In this document: positions 1 through 5,939 of the stretch, in pieces
Layout of the letters: each line of letters begins with the position of its first letter
Position numbering within the stretch: position 1 is the stretch's first letter
Assembly (NCBI GenBank): GCA_964575185.1
Contig: CAZNPW010000062.1
Location: forward strand, 1 to 15,095
Reading direction: 5' to 3'
Length of the DNA: 15,095 bases
From: CAZNPW01 sp964575185
Lineage (GTDB): Bacteria > Pseudomonadota > Alphaproteobacteria > Rhodobacterales > Rhodobacteraceae
Notes under the pieces: model-generated
The model's database searches: none
Told to the model about the DNA's origin: nothing
What the model saw: only the letters and a program-made list of their open reading frames with translations
Position numbers and translations under genes: made by a program

Positions 1-888
1 GGCGAATCGGGCTGCGGCAAGTCGACCTTCGCCAAGGTGCTGATGGGGCTGGAAACCGCGACCTCCGGCCAGATCATGCTGTTCGACCAGGACATCCAGT
101 CCACCCCGATCGAGAAACGCAACACCGACACCGTGTCATCGGTGCAGATGGTGTTCCAGAACCCCTTCGACACGCTGAACCCCAGCATGACCGTTGGCCG
201 CCAGATCATCCGGGCGCTGGAAGTCTTCGGGCAGGGGGCGTCGGACGCGGACCGCCAGGCCCGGATGCTGGAACTCCTCGACCTCGTGAAGCTCCCCCGC
301 GCCTTCGCCGACCGGATGCCGCGGCAGCTCTCGGGCGGGCAGAAGCAGCGCGTCGGCATCGCGCGCGCCTTCGCGGGCGGAGCCAAGGTGGTGGTCGCCG
401 ACGAGCCCGTCTCGGCGCTCGACGTCAGCGTCCAGGCGGCGGTGACCGACCTCCTGATGGACATCCAGCGCCGGAACCGCACGACGCTCCTGTTCATCAG
501 CCACGACCTGTCGATCGTGCGCTACCTCAGCGACCGGGTGCTGGTGATGTATCTCGGCCATGTGGTCGAAACCGGCACCACCGACCAGGTCTTCGCCCCC
601 CCCTACCACCCCTATACCGAGGCGCTCCTCTCCGCCGTGCCGATCGCCGACCCGAGGGTCGAGCGCAAGCGCATCGTGCTCGAGGGCGACATCCCCTCCG
701 CCGTCAACCCGCCCCCCGGCTGCCCCTTCCAGACCCGCTGCCGCTGGAAGGTCCAGGTCGCGGACGGCCTCTGCGACCGCGAGGTGCCGCCGGTGCGCGA
801 CCTCGGGGGCGGGCACCAGATCAAGTGCCACCTGCCCGACGCAGCGCTGGCGCGGATGGAGCCGGTGATCCGCGTCGCGGCCGAATAG
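1..888 (+). CDS. Oligopeptide/dipeptide ABC transporter ATP-binding protein (5'-truncated)
   Basis: This is the ATPase subunit of an Opp/Dpp-type peptide importer, acting on the cytoplasmic face of the inner membrane. The reading frame is already open at base 1 and starts inside the Walker A motif (GESGCGKST, residues 1-9 of the visible 295), so the N-terminus lies outside the window. Visible in order are the Q-loop (VFQNP, Q at 53), signature LSGGQKQR (from 110), Walker B (VVVADEP, 130-136) and the switch histidine (FISHDL, H168). The C-terminal region is the oligopeptide-transporter extension, with HPYTEALLSAVP followed by a four-cysteine region (GCPFQTRC, GLC, IKC). Such extensions are known to hold an iron-sulfur cluster in some Opp/Dpp ATPases. 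The substrate cannot be told. The missing part may be just the first ~40 residues, or a whole preceding ATPase domain if this is a DppD-DppF fusion, which is common in alphaproteobacteria. Confidence 0.93.
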   Translation, partial: GESGCGKSTFAKVLMGLETATSGQIMLFDQDIQSTPIEKRNTDTVSSVQMVFQNPFDTLNPSMTVGRQIIRALEVFGQGASDADRQARMLELLDLVKLPRAFADRMPRQLSGGQKQRVGIARAFAGGAKVVVADEPVSALDVSVQAAVTDLLMDIQRRNRTTLLFISHDLSIVRYLSDRVLVMYLGHVVETGTTDQVFAPPYHPYTEALLSAVPIADPRVERKRIVLEGDIPSAVNPPPGCPFQTRCRWKVQVADGLCDREVPPVRDLGGGHQIKCHLPDAALARMEPVIRVAAE

Positions 889-897
889 CGCCGCGCC

Positions 898-942
898 CCG
901 ATGTCTTGAAAGACATCGGACCGGATCCTTCCAAGGATCCGG
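898..942. repeat. Double-palindrome element, copy 1 (possible bidirectional terminator)
   Basis: Two adjacent near-perfect inverted repeats are separated by one base. The first (898-919) has arms CCGATGTCTT and AAGACATCGG around GA. The second (921-942) has arms CCGGATCCTT and AAGGATCCGG around CC. It lies between convergent genes (stops at 888 and 952), a natural place for a bidirectional terminator, though no T-tract follows. The same 22+1+22 layout recurs at 9673-9717 with the second palindrome identical base for base, so this is a dispersed repeat and not a chance hairpin. Confidence 0.8.
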
Positions 943-951
943 GGGCCGGGC

Positions 952-1551
952 CTAGCCGAGGATCGCGATCACGTAGGCCTGCGTCTCGTCGAAGGGCGGG
1001 ATGCCGCCGTAGGTTTCCACCACCCCCGGGCCGGCGTTGTAGGCCGCGAGCGCCAGCCGCCACGACCCGAAGCGGTCGTACATCATGCGCAGGTAGCGCG
1101 CCCCGCCTTCCAGGTTCTCCTCCGGGTCGTTGATGTCGACGCCGAGCTTCGCCGCCGTCCCCGGCATGAGCTGCGCCAGCCCCGTCGCCCCCTTGATCGA
1201 GACCGCGCCGGGGTTCCAGCCGGATTCCTGCTCCACCAGCCGCAGGTACAGATCCTCGGGCACGCCGTGGCGCAGGGCGGCGGCACGGGCGACATCCAGA
1301 TATTCGCCGCGATAGCTGCCGCGGAAGGTCGGCACCTCGTCCTCCGCCGCGGCCCCGAAGTCGGGCCGCAGGCGGGCCGACCCCTCGTACTGCCGCGCCA
1401 GCCGCCCGTCCAGCAGCGCCGCCTGCGCGGCGAAGAGCGAGCTGCGGCTCTTGGACGACCCCGAGAGGCTCGGCCCCTCGGCCAGCGCGGGGGCACCCGG
1501 CCCGAACACCAGCGAGGCCGCGAACCACACCGAAACCGTCCTGCGCCGCAT
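952..1551 (-). CDS. Small exported lytic transglycosylase (SLT domain)
   Basis: This is a 199-aa peptidoglycan lytic transglycosylase, which cleaves the MurNAc-GlcNAc bond with formation of a 1,6-anhydro end in the periplasm. A signal peptide is visible at residues 1-24 (basic MRRR, hydrophobic core, APALA cleavage region). After a Ser/Ala-rich linker, the SLT fold runs from about residue 88 to the end: VEQESGWNPGAVS with the catalytic Glu at 109, GATGLAQLMPGTA (121-133), ARYLRMMYDRFGSWRLALAAYNAGPG (151-176) and the terminal QAYVIAILG. It is a minimal single-domain form with no LysM or SPOR domain. The start is supported by an AGGG-type ribosome site about 9 bases upstream and by the signal peptide. 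It is divergent from ssb and convergent with the ABC ATPase. The specific physiological role cannot be read from the sequence. Confidence 0.93.
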   Translation of the reverse strand: MRRRTVSVWFAASLVFGPGAPALAEGPSLSGSSKSRSSLFAAQAALLDGRLARQYEGSARLRPDFGAAAEDEVPTFRGSYRGEYLDVARAAALRHGVPEDLYLRLVEQESGWNPGAVSIKGATGLAQLMPGTAAKLGVDINDPEENLEGGARYLRMMYDRFGSWRLALAAYNAGPGVVETYGGIPPFDETQAYVIAILG

Positions 1552-1583
1552 CGCCGCCGCCCTGCCTGTCCCTGCCGCGCGCG

Positions 1584-1589
1584 AGTATA
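1584..1589 (-). promoter_or_regulatory. Candidate -10 box for the lytic transglycosylase
   Basis: On the minus strand the hexamer TATACT sits about 33 bases before the transglycosylase start, in otherwise GC-rich DNA. The -35 region 17 bases upstream (CTGGAT) is weak. On the plus strand, TTGACC at 1657-1662 may be the -35 of ssb, but no good -10 follows it. No alphaproteobacterial SOS box (GTTC-N7-GTTC type) was seen in this divergent gap. Confidence 0.4.
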
Positions 1590-1706
1590 CGCAAAGTCCA
1601 TCGCCGATCCAGTGGGCAGCGCGATCGGTTGCGGCGGCGCGCGTTTTGGGGCTTTGTTGACCGAAGGCCCGCGCGAGCGGTCCTGCGGCAGCACAAGAGG
1701 GGCGAC

Positions 1707-2195
1707 ATGGCGGGAAGCGTCAACAAGGTGATCCTGATCGGCAACCTCGGGGCCGACCCCGAGGTGCGCACGTTCCAGAACGGCGGCAAGGTGGTGAACC
1801 TGCGGATCGCCACGACCGAGAGCTGGCGCGACAAGAACTCGGGCGAGCGCAAGGATGCGACGCAGTGGCACAGCGTCGCGATCTTTAACGAAAATCTCGG
1901 CCGCATCGCGGAGCAGTACCTGAAGAAGGGCTCGAAGGTCTATCTCGAGGGCAAGCTCGAGACGCGCAAGTGGCAGGACCAGTCGGGCCAGGACCGCTAC
2001 ACGACCGAGGTGGTGCTGCGGCAGATCGGCAGCGAACTGACGCTGCTCGACGGCCGTGACGGCGGCGGCGGCGGCGGCGGCGGGCGCGAGGTCGAGCACG
2101 ACCGCGGGGCGCAGGGCGGCTACGGCGGCGGCTCGCGCGCCCCCACAGGCGGCGGCGGGCGGCGGTCGGACCTCGACGACGAGATCCCGTTCTAG
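1707..2195 (+). CDS. ssb: Single-stranded DNA-binding protein
   Basis: This is the 162-aa SSB that coats single-stranded DNA during replication, recombination and repair and recruits partners through its C-terminal tip. The OB-fold covers about residues 1-112, starting MAGSVNKVILIGNLGADPEVR, with the conserved WRDKNSGERKDATQWHSV and YLKKGSKVYLEGKLETRKW blocks. A disordered glycine-rich linker follows (seven consecutive glycines, then GGYGGGSR). The last residues are DLDDEIPF, the canonical acidic partner-binding tip. The start at 1707 is chosen over an in-frame ATG-like start 78 bases upstream because the SSB family begins at MAGSVNK and AGAGGGG-like purines (AAGAGGGG) lie 5-12 bases before it. 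uvrA, a frequent neighbour in other bacteria, is not next to it here. The upstream gene is the divergent transglycosylase. Confidence 0.97.
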   Translation: MAGSVNKVILIGNLGADPEVRTFQNGGKVVNLRIATTESWRDKNSGERKDATQWHSVAIFNENLGRIAEQYLKKGSKVYLEGKLETRKWQDQSGQDRYTTEVVLRQIGSELTLLDGRDGGGGGGGGREVEHDRGAQGGYGGGSRAPTGGGGRRSDLDDEIPF

Positions 2196-2222
2196 GACGA
2201 GGTCCCGGCCCGGCGGCTCGCG

Positions 2223-2259
2223 CCTCCCTCCCCCCGGCCGGCAGGGGCGGGACGGGAGG
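2223..2259. terminator. GC-rich two-step hairpin between ssb and ccmB
   Basis: Arms CCTCCC (2223-2228) and GGGAGG (2254-2259) can enclose a second stem of CCCC/GGGG (2232-2235 with 2244-2247). It sits in the 80-base gap between the convergent ssb and ccmB stops. There is no T-run, so termination function is an inference from position only. Confidence 0.3.
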
Positions 2260-2275
2260 GGCACCGCGGGCGCGG

Positions 2276-2932
2276 TCAGCGCAGGTTGATCCGCAGCGCC
2301 GCCGCGGCGGCGAAGGGCAACAGCGCGACCGATCCCGCGGTCACGCCCGCCAGCATCAGGACGGGCGTCTCGACCGGCAGGCGCACCGCGGCGCGGCGCA
2401 CCGCATCGGCACCGAAGACCAGCGTCGGCACATACAGCGGCAGCACCAGCAGCGACAGCAGAAGCCCGCCCCGCCGCAGCCCCACCGTCAGCGCCGCGCC
2501 GAAGGCGCCGATGACGCTCAACGCCGGGGTGCCGAGCAGCAGCGTGCCGACCAGCCAGCCGTAGGCATCGGGCGGCAGGTTCATCAGCACGCCCAGCACC
2601 GGCGACAGCGCGGCGAGCGGCAGGCCCGTCGTCAGCCAGTGCGCCAGCGCCTTCGCCGCCACCGCGCCCTCCAGCGGCACCGGCGCGCAGGCGAGCGCGT
2701 CGAGCGACCCGTCCTCCCAGTCGGTCGCGAAGATCCGGTCGAGCGTCAGCAGGCAGGCGAGCGCCGCGCCCACCCACAGGATACCCGGCGCGACCGACCG
2801 CAAGAGGTCGGTGTCCGGCCCGACACCCAGCGGCACCAGCACGACCACGATCAGGAAGAACGCGAGCGCGAGGCCGAAGCCGCCCCCTGCGCGCACGGCG
2901 AGCCGCAGGTCGCGGGCCAGGATCGCCCTCAT
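2276..2932 (-). CDS. ccmB: Haem exporter subunit CcmB
   Basis: This is a 218-aa inner-membrane permease of the CcmAB(C) ABC complex. In system I cytochrome c maturation that complex releases haem-loaded CcmE for delivery to apocytochromes in the periplasm. The protein has about six hydrophobic segments and family blocks such as ILARDLRLA at the start, IFATDWEDGSLDALACAP in the first cytoplasmic part, ALAHWLTTGLPL, and LLLSLLVLPLYVPTLVFGA towards the C-terminus. Length matches the family norm (~220). The ATG at 2932 overlaps the ccmA stop as ATGA (4 bases), indicating translational coupling. The next gene downstream is the convergent ssb, so ccmC, usually next in related genomes, is not in this cluster. 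Confidence 0.95.
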   Translation of the reverse strand: MRAILARDLRLAVRAGGGFGLALAFFLIVVVLVPLGVGPDTDLLRSVAPGILWVGAALACLLTLDRIFATDWEDGSLDALACAPVPLEGAVAAKALAHWLTTGLPLAALSPVLGVLMNLPPDAYGWLVGTLLLGTPALSVIGAFGAALTVGLRRGGLLLSLLVLPLYVPTLVFGADAVRRAAVRLPVETPVLMLAGVTAGSVALLPFAAAAALRINLR

Positions 2933-3519
2933 GCCGGGGCCCGGGCCTTGAAGGGCGTCAGGTCCAGCACCGCCGCACCCTCGAGCCCCAGGTCGAGGTG
3001 CGTGGCGATCACCGCCGCCCCGCCGCCCGCCAGATGCTCGGCCACGATCCCCGCCCACAGCGCCACCGACGCGGCGTCGAGCGACACGGTCGGCTCGTCC
3101 AGCAGCCACAGCGGCCGCCCCGTCACCAGCATCCGCGCCAGCGCGAGCCTGCGCCCCTGCCCCGCCGACAGCTCCGCCGCCGGCCGGCCCGCGAGCCGCG
3201 CCAGGTCCATCCGGGCCATCGCCGCCTCGGCGCGGTCGGTGCCGCAGACCCGCGCCCAGAAGCCCAGGTTCTCGGCCACGGTCAGCGCGCCCTTCATCCC
3301 GTTCTGGTGCCCGCCCCAGGCCACCGCCTCCTCGGCGACGACCAGCCGCCCGGCCGCGGGCCGCTGCAACCCGGCGATGGTGCGCAGCAGCGTCGTCTTG
3401 CCCAGCCCGTTCGGCCCCCGGATCACCAGCGCCCGCCCGCGGTCCACGGCGAAGGACAGCCCCGCCAGCACCGGCACCCCGCCCCTTTCCACCGTCAGGT
3501 CATGGCCCATGCACAGCAT
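2929..3519 (-). CDS. ccmA: Haem exporter ATPase CcmA
   Basis: This is the ATP-binding subunit of the cytochrome c maturation ABC complex, whose ATP hydrolysis drives release of holo-CcmE. It is 196 aa with this start: Walker A GPNGLGKTT (35-43), signature LSAGQ (117-121) with the CcmA-typical alanine, Walker B PLWLLDEP (136-143) and switch histidine ATHLDL (H174). The short, single-domain form is normal for CcmA. Three in-frame ATGs compete, at 3537, 3519 and 3510. I chose 3519 because MLCMGHDLTVERGGV aligns best with the short N-terminus of CcmA, and a GGGAT purine run lies upstream. The first ATG has no ribosome site. It is divergent from the aldo/keto reductase with a gap under 80 bases, and coupled to ccmB. 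Confidence 0.93.
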   Translation of the reverse strand: MLCMGHDLTVERGGVPVLAGLSFAVDRGRALVIRGPNGLGKTTLLRTIAGLQRPAAGRLVVAEEAVAWGGHQNGMKGALTVAENLGFWARVCGTDRAEAAMARMDLARLAGRPAAELSAGQGRRLALARMLVTGRPLWLLDEPTVSLDAASVALWAGIVAEHLAGGGAAVIATHLDLGLEGAAVLDLTPFKARAPA

Positions 3520-3593
3520 GGCGCATCGGTATCCCATGGCTGGCGCGCGCGGAACCCCATGCTATCTGTGGCGGCCGAACAGGAGACCGACCC

Positions 3594-4577
3594 ATGCTGT
3601 CCACCCGCCCCTTCGGCGCCTCGCGCACCCCCGTCAGCGCCATCGGCTTCGGCGCCTGGGCCATCGGCGGCACCTGGGGCGAGGTGACCGAGACCGCCGC
3701 GAAGGACGCGCTGCACGCCGCGCTCGACCAGGGCCAGAGCTTCATCGACACGGCCGATGTCTACGGCGACGGCCGCTCCGAACGCCTGATCGCCGAGGTG
3801 CTGGCCGACCGCAGCGGTCCGCGGCCCTTCGTCGCGACCAAGGCCGGCCGCCGCCTGTCGCCGCACGCGGCCGAGGGCTACCGCGACCTCGCCGCCTTCA
3901 TCGACCGCTCGCGCTCCCTGCTGAAGATGGACACGCTCGACCTCGTCCAGCTCCACTGCCCGCCTTCCGCCGTCTACCACGACCCCGCCGTCTTCGACGC
4001 GCTGGACACGATGAAGGCCAGGGGCATCATCGCCCGCTACGGCGTCAGCGTGGAGACGGTGGCCGAGGGCATGGCGGCGCTCGCCCGGCCCGGCGTGGAA
4101 TCGGTGCAGGTGATCTACAACCTCTTCCGCCCGCGCCCCGCCGAACGATTCTTCCGCGCGGCCGAACGGCTGGGCGTCAGCATCATCGCCCGCGTGCCGC
4201 TGGCGAGCGGCCTCCTGACCGGCAAGCTCCGCCCCGACACCGCCTTCGCCGCCGACGACCACCGCAGCTTCAACCGCAACGGCGAGGCCTTCGACATGGG
4301 CGAGACGTTCTCGGGCGTGCCCTACGACGTGGCCCTGCAGGCGGTGGAGGAGCTGCGTCCGCTGGTGCCGCAGGGGGCCACGATGGCCCAGTTCGCCCTG
4401 CGCTGGATCCTGATGGACCCCGCCGTGACCGTGGCGATCCCCGGGGCGAAGTCGGCCGACCAGGCCCGCGCAAACGGCGCGGCGGAGGCGCTCGCGCCGC
4501 TGCCCGACGCCACGATGGCCGAGGCGCGCGCGATCTACGACCGGCTGATCGCCCCGCACGTCCACCACCGCTGGTAG
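3594..4577 (+). CDS. Aldo/keto reductase
   Basis: This is a 327-aa NADPH-dependent oxidoreductase of the aldo-keto reductase TIM-barrel superfamily, cytoplasmic, reducing aldehydes or ketones; the substrate is unknown. The catalytic tetrad is intact: D52 and Y57 (IDTADVYGDG), K83 (FVATKAGRR) and H121 (LDLVQLHCPP). The cofactor-binding end is seen as VAIPGAKSADQARANGAA near the C-terminus. Translation start is supported by AGGAG at 3581-3585, eight bases before the ATG. It is transcribed away from ccmA and converges on the flavoprotein gene, the two stop codons being only 2 bases apart, which leaves no room for a conventional terminator. The sequence resembles the general bacterial AKRs annotated as oxidoreductases or putative dehydrogenases. 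No pathway can be assigned from context. Confidence 0.94.
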   Translation: MLSTRPFGASRTPVSAIGFGAWAIGGTWGEVTETAAKDALHAALDQGQSFIDTADVYGDGRSERLIAEVLADRSGPRPFVATKAGRRLSPHAAEGYRDLAAFIDRSRSLLKMDTLDLVQLHCPPSAVYHDPAVFDALDTMKARGIIARYGVSVETVAEGMAALARPGVESVQVIYNLFRPRPAERFFRAAERLGVSIIARVPLASGLLTGKLRPDTAFAADDHRSFNRNGEAFDMGETFSGVPYDVALQAVEELRPLVPQGATMAQFALRWILMDPAVTVAIPGAKSADQARANGAAEALAPLPDATMAEARAIYDRLIAPHVHHRW

Positions 4578-4579
4578 GG

Positions 4580-5767
4580 TCACACCGCCTGCCCGGCGGC
4601 CCAGCCCGACGACCAGGCCCACTGGAAGTTGTAGCCGCCGAGCCAGCCGGTCACGTCCACGACCTCGCCGATGACGTGCAGCCCCGGCACCGCCTTTGCC
4701 TCCAGCGTCCGGGCATCGAGCACGGCGGTGTCGACGCCGCCGAGCATGACCTCGGCGGTGCGGTAGCCCTCCGACCCCACGGGCGTCAGGGGCAGCGCAT
4801 GGACCAGCCGCGCCAGCGCCGCCAGCGCGGCGTTGCCCTGCGCGCCCACCGGCCCCGCCAGGCCCGACAGCCCTGCCACCACCCCGGCCAGCCGCTCCGG
4901 CATCAGCCGCGCGAGCGCCGTCGCCACCTGCGCCTTCGGCATCGCACCGCGCGCCGCGCGCAGCGCCGCCTCGGCGGGCACGCCCGGCGACAGGTCCAGC
5001 GCGATCGCCTCCCCTTCCCGCCAATAGGACGACAGCTGCAGGATCGCCGGCCCCGACAGCCCGCGGTGGGTGAACAGCATCCCCTCGGCAAAGGCCGCCC
5101 GCGTGTTCCGCGCCGTCGCGGCGAGCGACAGCCCGGCGAGCGGCGTCCACCGCGCCAGCTCCTGCGCGGCCAGCGTCAGCGGCACGAGCGCCGGCCGCGT
5201 CTCGACCAGCGGCAGGCCGAACTGCGCGGCGAGCTTCAGCCCGAAGCCGGTCGCCCCCATCTTCGGGATCGACTTGCCCCCCGTCGCGACCACCAGCTTC
5301 GCACAGCGCACCGGCCCCCGCGCGGTGCCGACCGTGAAGCCCGCGCCCTCGCGCGTCACCTCGCCGACCGCGCAGCCCGTCCACAACATTCCCCCGGCGC
5401 GCGACAGGTCCCCGGTCAGCGCCGCCACCACCTGCGTCGCAGGCCCCTCGCAGAACAGCTGCCCCAGCGCCCTTTCGTGCCAGGCGATGCCCCAGTCGTC
5501 CATCCGCGCGACGAAATCCCGTGCCGTGAACCGCCGCAGCGCCGACAGCGCGAAGCGCGGGTTTTGCGACAGGAACCGCCCCGTGATGGTCTCGGGCGCG
5601 ATGTTCAGGTTGGTGAAGTTGCACCGCCCCCCGCCCGAGATGCGGATCTTCTCCCCCGCCCGCGCCGCATGGTCGATCACGACCACCCGCCGCCCCCGCC
5701 GCGCCGCCTCGATCCCGCAGAACAGCCCCGCCGCCCCGGCCCCCAGAATGCACACGTCGACGTCCAT
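4580..5767 (-). CDS. HI0933/YhiN-family FAD-dependent oxidoreductase
   Basis: This is a 395-aa flavoprotein of the HI0933 family (TIGR00275-like, the group containing YhiN and BaiN-type proteins). The N-terminal Rossmann motif is LGAGAAGLFCGIEAARRG (8-25), followed by the family hallmark GEKIRISGGGRCNFTN (38-53). The C-terminal FAD-contacting block reads GGVDTAVLDARTLEAKAVPG, then GEVVDVTGWLGGYNFQWAWSSGWAAG. The family generally has an NAD(P)/FAD-dependent reductase-like fold, and the reaction is not established for most members. The ending GWLGGYNFQWAWSSG fits TIGR00275 better than the related PP_4765 flavoprotein group. The ATG at 5767 places the dinucleotide motif directly at the N-terminus, as expected. 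It is divergent from tRNA-Gln across 82 bases and convergent with the aldo/keto reductase. Confidence 0.93.
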   Translation of the reverse strand: MDVDVCILGAGAAGLFCGIEAARRGRRVVVIDHAARAGEKIRISGGGRCNFTNLNIAPETITGRFLSQNPRFALSALRRFTARDFVARMDDWGIAWHERALGQLFCEGPATQVVAALTGDLSRAGGMLWTGCAVGEVTREGAGFTVGTARGPVRCAKLVVATGGKSIPKMGATGFGLKLAAQFGLPLVETRPALVPLTLAAQELARWTPLAGLSLAATARNTRAAFAEGMLFTHRGLSGPAILQLSSYWREGEAIALDLSPGVPAEAALRAARGAMPKAQVATALARLMPERLAGVVAGLSGLAGPVGAQGNAALAALARLVHALPLTPVGSEGYRTAEVMLGGVDTAVLDARTLEAKAVPGLHVIGEVVDVTGWLGGYNFQWAWSSGWAAGQAV

Positions 5768-5810
5768 TCCGACGCCCTATCCGGCCCGCCGACAAACTGC
5801 AAAGGCCCCC

Positions 5811-5839
5811 TTGCAGCCCGCCGGGCCAGCCGCTAGACA
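5811..5839 (+). promoter_or_regulatory. Promoter of tRNA-Gln
   Basis: TTGCAG (5811-5816), a 17-base spacer, then TAGACA (5834-5839). The -10 ends 10 bases before the mature tRNA, giving a very short leader. The -35 hexamer is also the right arm of an inverted repeat (CTGCAA at 5797-5802, TTGCAG at 5811-5816). Confidence 0.55.
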
Positions 5840-5849
5840 CCCCGCCAGT

Positions 5850-5924
5850 TGGGGCGTCGCCAAGCGGTAAGGCAGCGGTTTTTGGTACCGCCATACCTAG
5901 GTTCGAATCCTAGCGCCCCAGCCA
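5850..5924 (+). tRNA. tRNA-Gln (anticodon TTG)
   Basis: A full cloverleaf can be drawn. The acceptor stem is TGGGGCG (5850-5856) with CGCCCCA (5914-5920). The anticodon stem is GCGGT (5875-5879) with ACCGC (5887-5891), around the loop TTTTGGT with anticodon TTG at 5882-5884. The T arm is CTAGG/CCTAG around TTCGAAT. The discriminator is G5921 and the CCA end is encoded (5922-5924). It decodes CAA, and CAG by wobble. The downstream neighbour is a convergent gene of lower GC. Confidence 0.97.
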
Positions 5925-5939
5925 CGTCATCCGGACCCT

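Noticed and set aside
1629..1706. N-terminal extension of ssb
   Set aside because: The extra 26 residues (MRRRAFWGFV...) are not SSB-like, overlap the promoter region, and a good ribosome site precedes the ATG at 1707.
2639..5836. Open frame of 1065 aa on the plus strand
   Set aside because: It is antisense to or out of frame with ccmA, ccmB, the flavoprotein gene and others. Its translation is Arg/Pro/His-rich low-complexity sequence, a usual artefact of 70% GC DNA.
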